Under the pieces are notes generated by a model. That model worked only from the letters and a program-made list of their open reading frames with translations, ran no database searches and was not told the origin of the DNA. From Sthenelais limicola (taxonomy: Eukaryota; Annelida; Polychaeta; Phyllodocida; Sigalionidae): a stretch of 64,000 nt of DNA. The position numbers were made by a program, and so were the translations under genes. Location of the stretch: assembly GCA_942159475.1 (NCBI GenBank), contig OW804094.1:133782755-133846754 (forward strand), written 5' to 3'. This document shows, piece by piece, positions 40,905 to 50,217 of this stretch (within the stretch, counting starts at the first letter, position 1; each line of letters begins with the position of its first letter).

Positions 40905-42900
40905 TGATGGTCAAGTTTCTTTTTGTAAGTATATTTCTAGCGTCACTGTCATATTTATCGCTCAAGTGTCGTCTACTGAGCCTGTCCGCAAGTGTGTTGT
41001 CTATGCCTGGGATGTGGCGGTACGATATCTTAACGTCGTATATTGCTTGTATCATCCAGGCGAGGCGTGCTGCCTCTAAGATGACTGGGTTGCGGCCGCG
41101 GCCCGTCTGGAATACTGACACACTCGCGGAGTTATCACACAAGACCTCGACGTGTCCACCTCGGTCATTTTCGTTTATAAGGGTGTGTAATGCGACGGGA
41201 ATATTTATAGCCTCGAGCTCGGAGATATTATGCACTGGTGAGTCTGGGGATGTGACTTGGAGTGCGTACGCACGCTGATTGTCTGCTCCCCCGATGCCAG
41301 ACAGGCATGCATCCACTACGATAACTTTGGTGGGGGCGCGGCTTGGAATAACAGACTTGCCGTTCCACTGGGCGCAAAACTCATGAAACCACTGCAAGTC
41401 GCGCCTCATCTCAGAGTTGATGTTAATGTATTTGCTTTTCATATCTCGGAGGTTCTCCAGCAGTCTATTTATGAAGAGTCTCGCAGGGGTGACACATTTT
41501 GCTATATGTATTAAGCGTCCTATAATAGACTGGAGTTCGCGGCGTGACATCGACCTTCTTTTGATATATCGCTTGACTACTTCGATGGTTTCTGATACCT
41601 TGTCATGTGGAACGCTGAGGGTCATGTTACGGGCATCGATATTGATCCCTAGCCATCGAACACATTGCGCGGGGGGTTGGCGTTTGTCGACCGCTTCGGG
41701 CAATCCTAGCTCTCTGAACAAGTCTATTGCCCTGGCATAGTGCTTTTCTGCCTGTGATTTATTGCGCGAAATAATAATCAAGTCATCTAGATACATCTTG
41801 GACGTGATGCCCTCCGATGCCAGGATGCCCACTATGGCATCTGCGACGCGTTGCATATGACAAGATGATGTTCGGGCACCGAAGGGCATCGTGACATCCA
41901 GAAAGAAGTCATCCTGCCATCTAAGACACAATAGTGGCCAGTCCATTGGATCCGATTTAAAGTTCTTATACGCCCTGCTGATGTCAATGGTGGACATGTG
42001 TGTGTCCCGTCCCATTTCCACTAGGTGTTCAACCAAGCCCTCGACAGTGGGCAGAGAGTGGGCGCGTTCGACGCCCCACACGCTGTTTTTCATGAGATAG
42101 GCGTTGACGGAGGCATCCTCCGGGTAACTCAAGTCGACTATGACGCGGCGGGCATCTGTATCTCGTTTCTCGCGTGACATTAGCGGGGAGCAATGGTACC
42201 ATTCTCTAAATGGAGGATTTTTGAAAGGTCCTATGAGGCCCCCGAGGCCTAACTCCTTGCGTACAAAGTCGTCTATTTTGTCTTTATATTGGTCCGCGCT
42301 AGAGTGGTTCTTGCCCGTGTCATTGTGTGACGTTGGGCCAAGGTAGCCCATGGGGAAACCGAATTTGACAAAGTCGCACAACTGTCTGTGGTCGTCTGTG
42401 TCACCTAAATACTTATCCCAAGCGTCTATGTTAAGTTCTGTAGGCAATACTATTCTAGCACCTATAGCGTTGGGTAGGCCTGTACTAGCCACTGTATCAT
42501 ATATGCTAGCATGAGTGGGGTGAGAGTGTCTTATAGCAATTTTGGGCCACCGTAGTTGCCTGTCACGTTCGAACGTAGTGGGTCCCAAGTCTGAGTCATC
42601 CCTATCTAATTTGCCTGCACACATGTCTCTAATGGATGAGTATTTAATGTCGTGACCTACTATATTGTTTCCTGCATTTTCTTGAGCACTGAAACCATCA
42701 TATACATGTCGAGTCATGGGTCGAGAGGTGGAACTTTCCGAGTCTGGGGCTGCGCTGGCACGGCGGCCGCCATCTTGGGTGTTTATCTCGCCCCTCGAGA
42801 CTTCCGGCGAGAGCTCGCGCGAAGTGTCATGGCCCGTGGCTGTGTGCTCGTAAACATGTGGATGAGAACTATAGAGATCATGGTTAATAACATTGTTCAT
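40534..42900 (-). CDS. Reverse transcriptase-RNase H of the Ngaro/DIRS-type element (ORF2, 788 aa)
   Basis: It copies element RNA into DNA. After an N-terminal extension (1-220), the RT region shows RRVIVDLSYP (251-260), the motif A Asp306 in STIDISRAY, MPFGARTSS (338-346) and the catalytic YLDD box (370-373). The RNase H domain follows with Asp530 (VVDACLSG), Glu561/563 (SELEA), Asp589 (LCDNSA) and Asp639 (TLADRLS). The last ~120 residues overlap the recombinase frame and look like an accidental reading. There is no methyltransferase domain, which separates it from DIRS1 proper. The first Met follows the gag stop by about 50 bp. Confidence 0.93.
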   Translation of the reverse strand: MNNVINHDLYSSHPHVYEHTATGHDTSRELSPEVSRGEINTQDGGRRASAAPDSESSTSRPMTRHVYDGFSAQENAGNNIVGHDIKYSSIRDMCAGKLDRDDSDLGPTTFERDRQLRWPKIAIRHSHPTHASIYDTVASTGLPNAIGARIVLPTELNIDAWDKYLGDTDDHRQLCDFVKFGFPMGYLGPTSHNDTGKNHSSADQYKDKIDDFVRKELGLGGLIGPFKNPPFREWYHCSPLMSREKRDTDARRVIVDLSYPEDASVNAYLMKNSVWGVERAHSLPTVEGLVEHLVEMGRDTHMSTIDISRAYKNFKSDPMDWPLLCLRWQDDFFLDVTMPFGARTSSCHMQRVADAIVGILASEGITSKMYLDDLIIISRNKSQAEKHYARAIDLFRELGLPEAVDKRQPPAQCVRWLGINIDARNMTLSVPHDKVSETIEVVKRYIKRRSMSRRELQSIIGRLIHIAKCVTPARLFINRLLENLRDMKSKYININSEMRRDLQWFHEFCAQWNGKSVIPSRAPTKVIVVDACLSGIGGADNQRAYALQVTSPDSPVHNISELEAINIPVALHTLINENDRGGHVEVLCDNSASVSVFQTGRGRNPVILEAARLAWMIQAIYDVKISYRHIPGIDNTLADRLSRRHLSDKYDSDARNILTKRNLTIIAPCVFALKTLFFHQSNRQKNRPTAEPSNEASNHSMGSRNESKPRECDKTVYSIHDCKRDPPAESIEYGDMRIHRRTAPYNSIPQNHPKSYFAHPDPIQATRLSHHRARPPKGAMGPTGGGQG

Positions 42901-42950
42901 TGAAGGTATAAATGGGGGCGCCTGTGGGTTGAGAAATACAGGTGCCCCGC

Positions 42951-44456
42951 CTACTCGTTTTTTGAGAAACCTTGAGTGTTAGAGAGAGCGCTGCCACTAG
43001 CGTGCTTGTGGTTGGGGTGGCGATATGTGCCTGCCCCGCTCTGTCCTGCCCCGCCAGTGCCCGTGCGCTGGTTGTTTACCTCGACTGTGGGCGTGGCATG
43101 TCTCTGCCTTCTGTTGCACTCTACCACTGTGTGTGTACATGCTCGCCCTACCGAGTCGCAGTATGAACAGATGTGCAACGCCACAACGGATCCCTCTATG
43201 TGGTTCTGTGTGTGCCTGCATCCCTGTCTAGAGTTATATTGTCTACACACCATTTCTGGTTGGCCGCCAAAGCTCTTATTATTATTGTGAGAGTTACTGT
43301 TTAGCCTATGTCCCCCGGTGGCAGGCCCATGCGAGCCTGTACTGGCCCCAGTGTATGCTCCTGCTGTCAGGCATAATCTGACTCGCTCCTCCTGGATGCC
43401 GAGTCTGTCGTCCCATGATAGAGTGCCCCCTTCAATCGAGTCCCATACAAATTGTGTCCACCTTCTAACGGCGGGCCACGGCCTTTCTAGAGCATCACGT
43501 GTAACTTTTCTGAGGTGGTATACCATGTGGTGATAATGGCGTTTCTTATACGCCCGAGGGTCTTCTAATAGGGCTAGAAATGCATCTACATATTCCATGC
43601 CAGACATCGATGTCCTGACATCGAGCTTCTGTTTTATTGTGGTTATACCATCACGAGATATATACATGTAAGGTTTAGATTGGATGTTTAAGGCATGAAT
43701 ATCAGTGATATATTGATTCTTACCCTGCAGGCCGGACGCCCTCTTCTCCCGCTCCACCTCCTTCTCTAGGTAGCGCTCTGCGTCCATTTGTCTGCTGAGG
43801 ATAGGTGGTCGGGAGGTGCGTGAGCGGCGCCCGGACCTGCGGGTTGGTGGTGGCGACGGGGCTCGTGCTTGGCTGTCCTCGCTGTCACTATCACTGTCAC
43901 TGTTCGATTCACTGAACTGGGGGGGCTTATCCTTCAAGTTTCTCTTAGCAACTCCTCTCGCCACGTCCGCCATTTGCTTGGCCATTTTCTCGACACAATG
44001 CTGTAGTCCGCCCACAGCCTGCTGCATTGACTTCATCTGGCAGTCAAGTTCATGTGTAGTCACACGTTTCGTCGTCTTAGGGTCGGCCTTCCCCTTGGAT
44101 TTAGGCTTCTTAGGCGGGGTCTCTTCCTCGTCCGACTTGGGCTCGACTACGGCCGCTCGTTTAGCCTTGGTCTTCGGTTTTGCCTTGGCCTTAGCCGGTT
44201 TCACAGGGGGAGCTTCGTCCTCAGAGGATTCAGTCTCGGGCTCGACTATGGCCCCTCGTTTAGGCTTGGTCTTGGGTTTTGCCGTGGCCTTAGCCGGTTT
44301 GACAGGGGGAGCTTCCTCCTCGGAGGATTCAGTCTCGCTGACCGCCGTATCTCCAACCAATTCGCGTGTAATATCGGTTATCTCCTTTTCTTTAGCAGGA
44401 GCAGTATTTGCTGCCTGTGCCTCGACCACTGGCTTTCTCCTCCTGTTCCTCGTCAT
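42951..44456 (-). CDS. Gag-like protein of the Ngaro/DIRS-type element (ORF1, 501 aa)
   Basis: The putative structural protein of the element. The N-terminal third is Lys/Pro/Glu-rich with an internal near-duplicate (APPVKPAKATAKPKTKPKRG, then APPVKPAKAKAKPKTKAKRA). Then come a short helix (about 135-170), an acidic Ser/Asp run, an Arg-rich block (RRSGRRSRTSR), a conserved-looking central domain (about 220-370) and a Cys/His cluster at about 404-447 with five Cys spaced C-x9-C-x16-C-x2-C-x6-C plus later His and Cys, likely a zinc-binding nucleic-acid module. It is the first frame after repeat A1 and is separated from RT by 50 bp. Confidence 0.88.
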   Translation of the reverse strand: MTRNRRRKPVVEAQAANTAPAKEKEITDITRELVGDTAVSETESSEEEAPPVKPAKATAKPKTKPKRGAIVEPETESSEDEAPPVKPAKAKAKPKTKAKRAAVVEPKSDEEETPPKKPKSKGKADPKTTKRVTTHELDCQMKSMQQAVGGLQHCVEKMAKQMADVARGVAKRNLKDKPPQFSESNSDSDSDSEDSQARAPSPPPTRRSGRRSRTSRPPILSRQMDAERYLEKEVEREKRASGLQGKNQYITDIHALNIQSKPYMYISRDGITTIKQKLDVRTSMSGMEYVDAFLALLEDPRAYKKRHYHHMVYHLRKVTRDALERPWPAVRRWTQFVWDSIEGGTLSWDDRLGIQEERVRLCLTAGAYTGASTGSHGPATGGHRLNSNSHNNNKSFGGQPEMVCRQYNSRQGCRHTQNHIEGSVVALHICSYCDSVGRACTHTVVECNRRQRHATPTVEVNNQRTGTGGAGQSGAGTYRHPNHKHASGSALSNTQGFSKNE

Positions 44457-44525
44457 TTTGAATGTTTAGAATTTGAGGCGAAGTTGAGAGTAGGGTAGCA
44501 ATAAGCTTCGCGATGCCAATAGTAA

Positions 44526-44693
44526 AAATTTGCGAACCGTGTAGGTTGGCTGGCGAAAGCGAAGTGAGGGGAGAGGGCCGGTGCAGGTAGAGAGCGCGTG
44601 ACCAGTGACGCGAGTTAGTAAGGATTATGGTAAGTGTGGGAGGGGGTTGGTCTCGCGTCAATGCCCAGTCATTGCACATTGCAATGACTCCAA
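44526..44693 (-). repeat. Split direct repeat A1 (168 bp), 5' end of the retrotransposon
   Basis: Matches repeat A2 at 39214-39381. It is the 5' end in element orientation and so is expected to carry the promoter; no TATA box is evident. Confidence 0.95.
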
Positions 44694-44882
44694 AATTAGA
44701 ATGGACGTTTTGAAGACTGAACTGAAGACACATTGGTATTTCCCCCCTTTTTGTTTTATTGAATTCATAGATTTCTCACGACATTTTCATTGTTTTGTCA
44801 TAACTATTTTTGTCCTACAGTGGCAATTTTGAATAAAATGATTGAGGGTGTACTTTGGCAGCTTGTTGATATACTTTCTGAC

Positions 44883-45045
44883 CTGACTAGGCTCTGAGCC
44901 TCCCAGATCAGATAAGAATGGTATGTCTACTGTCATGTACTGTGCTAATGGCTTTTCCTGGACCTGGAGTAGGCGTCCTTTTGCGGTTTGTAGCGAGAGA
45001 TATTCCGTCAGTTAGGAGGGACTCTCTCAACTCTGAGCCTATAGA
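44883..45045 (+). mobile_element. ~185-bp inverted-repeat element, family A, copy 5 (shortened)
   Basis: It begins GACTAGGCTCTGAGCCTCCC and ends CTCTGAGCCTATAG. The interior lacks about 25 bp present in the other copies. It lies about 190 bp beyond the 5' end of the retrotransposon. Confidence 0.75.
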
Positions 45046-45061
45046 TTGTGTATAACTATCC

Positions 45062-45182
45062 AGGCAGTGCTATCCTAACATTGTCATTGTCATCGAGGAT
45101 TCGTTACGTTTAAGAATATTTGAAAAAGAATCATGCATGTTAGATTCTGAGGTACACCGAAATGAATGATTTGGAAAATAAT
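45062..45182 (-). repeat. Dispersed repeat, family D, copy 2 (partial)
   Basis: On the minus strand it reads CATTTCGGTGTACCTCAGAA and ends in GGATAGCACTGCC, matching the first part of 30175-30430. It directly neighbours a family A element. Confidence 0.55.
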
Positions 45183-45353
45183 TCGTATTTTTTTTCCATA
45201 AAGAACAAGCCAAACTCCTTTAATATTTTATATTGGTTACTTTCGGGTGGGTTGGGAATGATAAGATCTCACAATTGAAACCTTCATTCTTTACGGAAAT
45301 TAACTGGTGATGCATCTTTAAGTAACTTATTTGGGCACTCCACGAATACTGAT

Positions 45354-45598
45354 ATTGGGTAGGTCGCATGGACATGTACACATCGCAGCTCTACACATTG
45401 AGTAAATTGTGATAGATTTGGCTGAAATATTATAAATACTAGATCTACCTAATATATTTGGTATTGCATTGATTCTAAAAATATCTTTGGTCATGCTAGA
45501 CTGTATTTTGAGCATAGTTTCTTTCTTAAAATTCGGATTATTCGACAGGATTGTTGAAGGTGGTCGAATTGTACATTTTCTGTCGACTTAACCCGCAT
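45354..45598 (+). mobile_element. ~240-bp inverted-repeat element, family B, copy 5
   Basis: The right end GAATTGTACATTTTCTGTCG and the interior blocks ttggtattgcattgattct and tttggtcatgctagactgtattttga match copy 1. The left repeat is degraded. Confidence 0.7.
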
Positions 45599-48540
45599 CA
45601 TATAAAATTCTCGATGAAGAATATAATATGCACAGACGTTTATGTAATATCTGAGGTACTTCTCCGATGATAAATGCCGCTCGTACTCGACGTTATGTCG
45701 ATGTACTGCCAGGAGCAAAATCGTTAAATTCAAATAAAACAGTTGTAAAAACTACTGCTTCAGAACACTCTAATGGGGCGTTAATTTAGCTCATTGCTCC
45801 CGGGGGAGAGTACATGCATATTTGTGCAAATATATAAAGACGCTCGCAATGTACCGCAAGTGTGGTCCTTGGTTACGACATCATCGATGATTAATAGTGT
45901 TTTGACAAGTATCGCCATGGTACGGATTGTCAAGCCAAAAGTACCCGATCATTCCGACATGTATTGTACGATGATTATGTCTTAAATCTTCGTTCTACGA
46001 ATGAATGTCTATTCCATGATTTTATATAATATGTACTGACCGAAAACTAAATATCATTAGCCACGAACAGTGGACCTTACCAGGTGACCTTCATCCGTGG
46101 CTCTAATAAACATGAAAAATTCGTATTGTGTTGTATCCCATTAAATTCTCCTCATATGATTTTAATCACTTACACTCAGACACTCAAATTAATTCCTGAG
46201 TCGTCACTGAATTGAACAAATGCAGTGACACCCAGCTATGTTTTGATGGGACAAAATCGTGTAAAATAATGCCACCTGGACTGGAAAAAGTGCATCTTCC
46301 ATTCTTGTTTAAGGTTTTGTGTGAATGTTTGTACTAACGTAGGCTAATGGTCGGTATTGTGCCTGACTGCTGTACAAGTACTAATAATGCTTGGTTCTAT
46401 TGTTGTAAGTTTTATTAAAGCAAGCATCGTAAATTTGTATGTTATAAAATTGGAAATGAAAGTACATGTATTCAATAAATAATTTACTACTATTATCGGT
46501 TTTGTGCTGAAAAGAATATAATCATATTTTTAATCTGAAGAATAACTCAATGAATATGAAAACCATATGTTATAGTTATACCACACATTGGGTAAAATTA
46601 ATAGTATCGATATTATGATTATATTTCCTTCTGTTACCAGTCGTTATCCTTCATAGCTCCTACCTTTCATATACCGTATTCACATTTCTTATTTCCATAA
46701 TTATTATTAATTACCCAGACCTGTACAGTTCTATGCCAAGACTTATATCACTATTATATGAGCTAAAAAGAATATATTATTTCCTTTCTTAATTGAAGAT
46801 TACTTCAGGGAACATAAAAACTGTTACGATTTTACCACACACTGATTCTGTTGCTCAGCGATTACACAATGGTTTATTCGGAATCTTTTAAGCCTCCTGA
46901 GGCTATATAACTTTCCGCTCCTCTCTCAAAGCGTTCCTTCTTGAACAAACCGTCTATAGCTATATTCCCAACAATGGCCTCTGGGGAAAACAAATGAATC
47001 GACACAAATACCATCATGTGCAAGCTCTATTTATTATCCGGATACTTAACCTTCGTAACCTCGTCATATTTTCTTAGCTGGAGTTTCAAAGTTATCCGCT
47101 GTTTGGACTGGACATCTTTACTTTTAAACTTTAGACCACTTCAGATGAAACTTCTTTTTATTGTGAGACAACGATTCGTGATATTTGTCTTGTGGTTTGC
47201 CAAGTATTGCTTAAATTTTACATTTTTTTTAGTATTTCTTATACCTTTAGATCAAATGAACATGTTCGGAGTTATGCCATATAATGTTGTATTGTTCATT
47301 AAGCATTAAAATGATAATGTTACAACTCAGGTACACATACTTTAATTACATTTAAAAGTCAGATTCCAGGAACGCGCATACCATTTTCTATTTAATGGTT
47401 ATCTAAGGTATTGTAAAAATCATGACTCTTGACTAAACGTACGTGTGCCTGATTAATACGGGCTGTATCCTATCGTTAATTCACGCCAGAAAGACATTTT
47501 ACCACTGATCTATTTTGGATAATGCTTGATGACTCACTGCAGTCCAGAGTTTAGAATAATTGAGACTACATTGAAATAATTATATATGTGTAATGCGGCG
47601 AGCAATTTATTCATTCATCACTACATAAAGCTCTGCTATAAAAAGATAATTTCGCGGACATAAAATCAACTGTTTATAAATATTTATTCAATCATTTTAT
47701 CCTATAGCAAAACCTAGTTACAATAAACTGAATATTTCAACATGATCATTCGAAAATCCAAGTATATCGAACAGTGGCCAAAAGCTAAATTTTATTATCT
47801 GGAAATATGATTATCTTGAATCGGATTGTGATAGAGAAACGTTCTCATGGTAGAGTTACAACTAGTGTAACACAAAAGGTTACGAATTAATGAAGTTTAA
47901 AGATGTATTTATTCCTGGTACAGGTATACAGAGTGATGGTATAACCTTGGTGTTAATCAGACAGGTAACTAATGTATTTTATCAGGGAGGTACATAGCCT
48001 CGACACTAGACAGTTTGTATTCCGAAATTTTGCCACAAGATGTCCTCACCGTGTGTCACTTGAGAACCATTTTGACGTTGGCATATTAATATTATACTAG
48101 ATTGCATAGAGAATGTTTGTAATATTACATAAACTACGTTGGGCATGCAAGCTAATCTTTCGCCAAGTCAGAATAGTTATTGATTTAATTTCATATACTT
48201 TTATTGGTCTCCCAATTTTTTACATGGGTTGAGCGATTTCTTCTACACAGATGGAGGTGTTCAAGTCCTAAATTTCCCACTATATCAGAACTATAGCTCT
48301 GATATAATGGGAAATATGCGAAAATATGTATTGATCTCTGGGTTAGGCCTATATTAAACGAGAGCTTACGATAACTATCTACATCAATGAAGTAGTAGTA
48401 TGCTGCTTGTTAGGGTCATCTGTAATCTTTGTTATTAAAACTGTATTAGCCTACCATCTAATTTTCGTAAAAGATCGAGTCACCAAGATAGAATATTAAA
48501 TACATTGAGCATGTTCTTCTTTGTGCAAAACTTAATCATC
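45599..48540. other. AT-rich intergenic DNA, no gene recognised
   Basis: Neither strand has a supported exon. A TATA-like GGCTATATAACTTT near 46901 is followed by an 8-codon frame only. The 97-residue frame at 47016-47309 is hydrophobic and unsupported. Confidence 0.45.
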
Positions 48541-48790
48541 TTCCAAATTATTCATTTCAGTGTACACCAGAATCTCATTGCTTTCAAATAGCTCTTTCAT
48601 ATGATCAATTTATGGAATCCACGATGAGATTGAAAATGTTATGATAGGACTATACTACCTAAACTACCCAAAATTTGCCACTGGATGTAGAACAGAACAA
48701 ATGAAAATTTCGGGAAAGAGGCACGAATTCATGAAAAAAAGAGGAATTGCTACCTTTTCTTCAATTTCAGTATTCAAATCTATAAGAATA
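48541..48790 (+). repeat. Dispersed repeat, family D, copy 3
   Basis: It matches 30175-30430 in the same orientation: the blocks GTGTACACCAGAATCTCA, then a less conserved centre, then AATTCATGAAAAA and TTTTCTTCAATTTCAGTAT. No terminal repeats are seen. Confidence 0.65.
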
Positions 48791-50185
48791 TAAATGAATT
48801 GGAAAAAATATGCTTTGATCAATTCAAAACTGACTGTGATGAAGCATCAATAGACAGAGGAAAAACCGAACACGTGTTAATTTGAGATGTCATTTTATTC
48901 ATTGAAAATAGTGCAATGTAATAATTCACATCGTTCATCTGCTATTACCAGTCGCATGTATTTGGTTCATTGGTGTAAAGTTTGGTAAATTGCATAGCAC
49001 CATCGATGGAAGACTACTTGCGTTTACGGAAAAAGGTTTACTTTGTTTTTAATAAAAGGATGTTCTTGATTTTACTATTGTCTTTTCAGTGACTGATTGC
49101 TATTAGTGCTTTAATTAGTTTGTATTTACATCATTGTCTGTGTAGATGCATAGTCCGATTAAATCTAGGTAACATACGTCGAAATTCCTTGTAATGTGGA
49201 CATCAATTGACAGCACATTTGAAGATTGCCTCCCCGCAAATAATTTACCCCCGACTTGATATTACTTTTTTTATATAAATATATCACTAATAAAATAAAG
49301 ACCTGTATTCAACAGGTGTAATCTCTGCGAGTTGGAACAGGACAATGAAGACAACAACCAACAAAGAAACATATATCATTCCAATGTCATTATCATTCGT
49401 TTTGAATTTTTATTGACGACATTAGAGGACGTACAGATTAATGGTACATGACAGAAACATCGCAGAGCAATGGAAGCTAGGTTTCCCTTGCTTCAGACAC
49501 AGGACATAAGTACAAACATATATATGACAAAATGCGAAGCTTTTAAAGCTGAAAAAACAACTAAAGAAAAAACTACATATTAACGATTCTTGAATAATTA
49601 ATCCAATTATAATTAATCCGATTAACTATTAAGCTGACAGAGCCAACACCGCGGCAAGCTCATACACATTACACGTGAAACAAACAGCCAAGACTAAGAT
49701 AAACGTGTTTACAATGTCTTGGAAACTCATAAATTATGACAATGAAATGTGAATAGAATCTCTTAAATCAGATTCGCGTTGTATGGCCAGTTAGGCCTTC
49801 ATGGTGTACGTAGTAACATTATGTTACGTCTCATGTTAAACTCTTTATTATCACTTACATTTGCTAAGCAGCGCTTTTGTAATAAAAGGCCCCACGTTTT
49901 TGTCAGTGTAATGTTAATGGTACTCTACATTGAAAGACTGTAGTGAATGTGGCGCCACCTTGGTTTCTGGACGAGAAATATAACTCCAAAATGGGGCTCA
50001 TGGATGATAGCCCAATGGCAGTGCACACATGGCGCGACTTTACACAAGTAAAACTGGAAGACGAGCGATCAAAATTAGTAAACTAGAAAACTTCGGGAAG
50101 CCCTAGAAGAAATGCTATTATATATACTTCTGAAAGAATGTTTATATGTATCCTGAAAAGGTTATAAACGAAGGCTTGTGGTTTT
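48791..50185. other. 3' flank of the calmodulin-like gene
   Basis: AT-rich sequence with no coding region seen. The part nearest 50186 should be the 3' UTR of the minus-strand calmodulin-like gene; a minus-strand AATAAA lies at 49414-49409. Confidence 0.45.
49409..49414 (-). terminator. Candidate polyadenylation signal of the calmodulin-like gene
   Basis: TTTATT on the plus strand (AATAAA on the minus strand), 772 bases after the stop codon. It is the first clear minus-strand AATAAA I noticed downstream of the last exon. Confidence 0.35.
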
Positions 50186-50217
50186 CTATTTCTTCTTCAT
50201 GAAGATTTTGCGGAATT
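50186..50217 (-). CDS. Calmodulin-like gene, exon 7 (C-terminus)
   Basis: After tctatttcag it reads AA TTC CGC AAA ATC TTC ATG AAG AAG AAA TAG. It completes the split Glu and gives [13 protein letters not shown], directly after the last EF loop as in calmodulin. Confidence 0.87.

Larger units (their letters stand above)
38959..44693 (-). mobile_element. Complete Ngaro/DIRS-type tyrosine-recombinase retrotransposon (5735 bp)
   Basis: Read on the minus strand the order is repeat A1 (44693-44526), gag, RT-RNase H, tyrosine recombinase, repeat B1 (39593-39382), repeat A2 (39381-39214), a 43-bp linker and repeat B2 (39170-38959). This A1-ORFs-B1-A2-B2 split direct repeat is the hallmark of Ngaro and PAT type elements, which integrate by a tyrosine recombinase, not a DDE integrase. 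Both A copies are 168 bp and both B copies 212 bp, with no mismatch found by eye, so insertion is recent and the element may be active. No target-site duplication is seen, as expected for the class. The reading frames are all open. Confidence 0.93.

Noticed and set aside
43816..44469. 217-residue plus-strand frame
   Set aside because: Antisense shadow of the gag frame; its Leu/Ser/Gly bias mirrors the Lys/Pro/Glu-rich sense protein.
38959..44693. Interpretation of the element as an LTR retrotransposon or endogenous retrovirus
   Set aside because: The repeats are split (A...BA-B), there is no protease or DDE integrase, and a tyrosine recombinase is present.
46901..47309. TATA-like GGCTATATAA followed by a short ATG frame and a 97-residue hydrophobic frame
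   Set aside because: The first frame stops after 8 codons and the second lacks similarity or splice support; AT-rich DNA gives TATA matches by chance.
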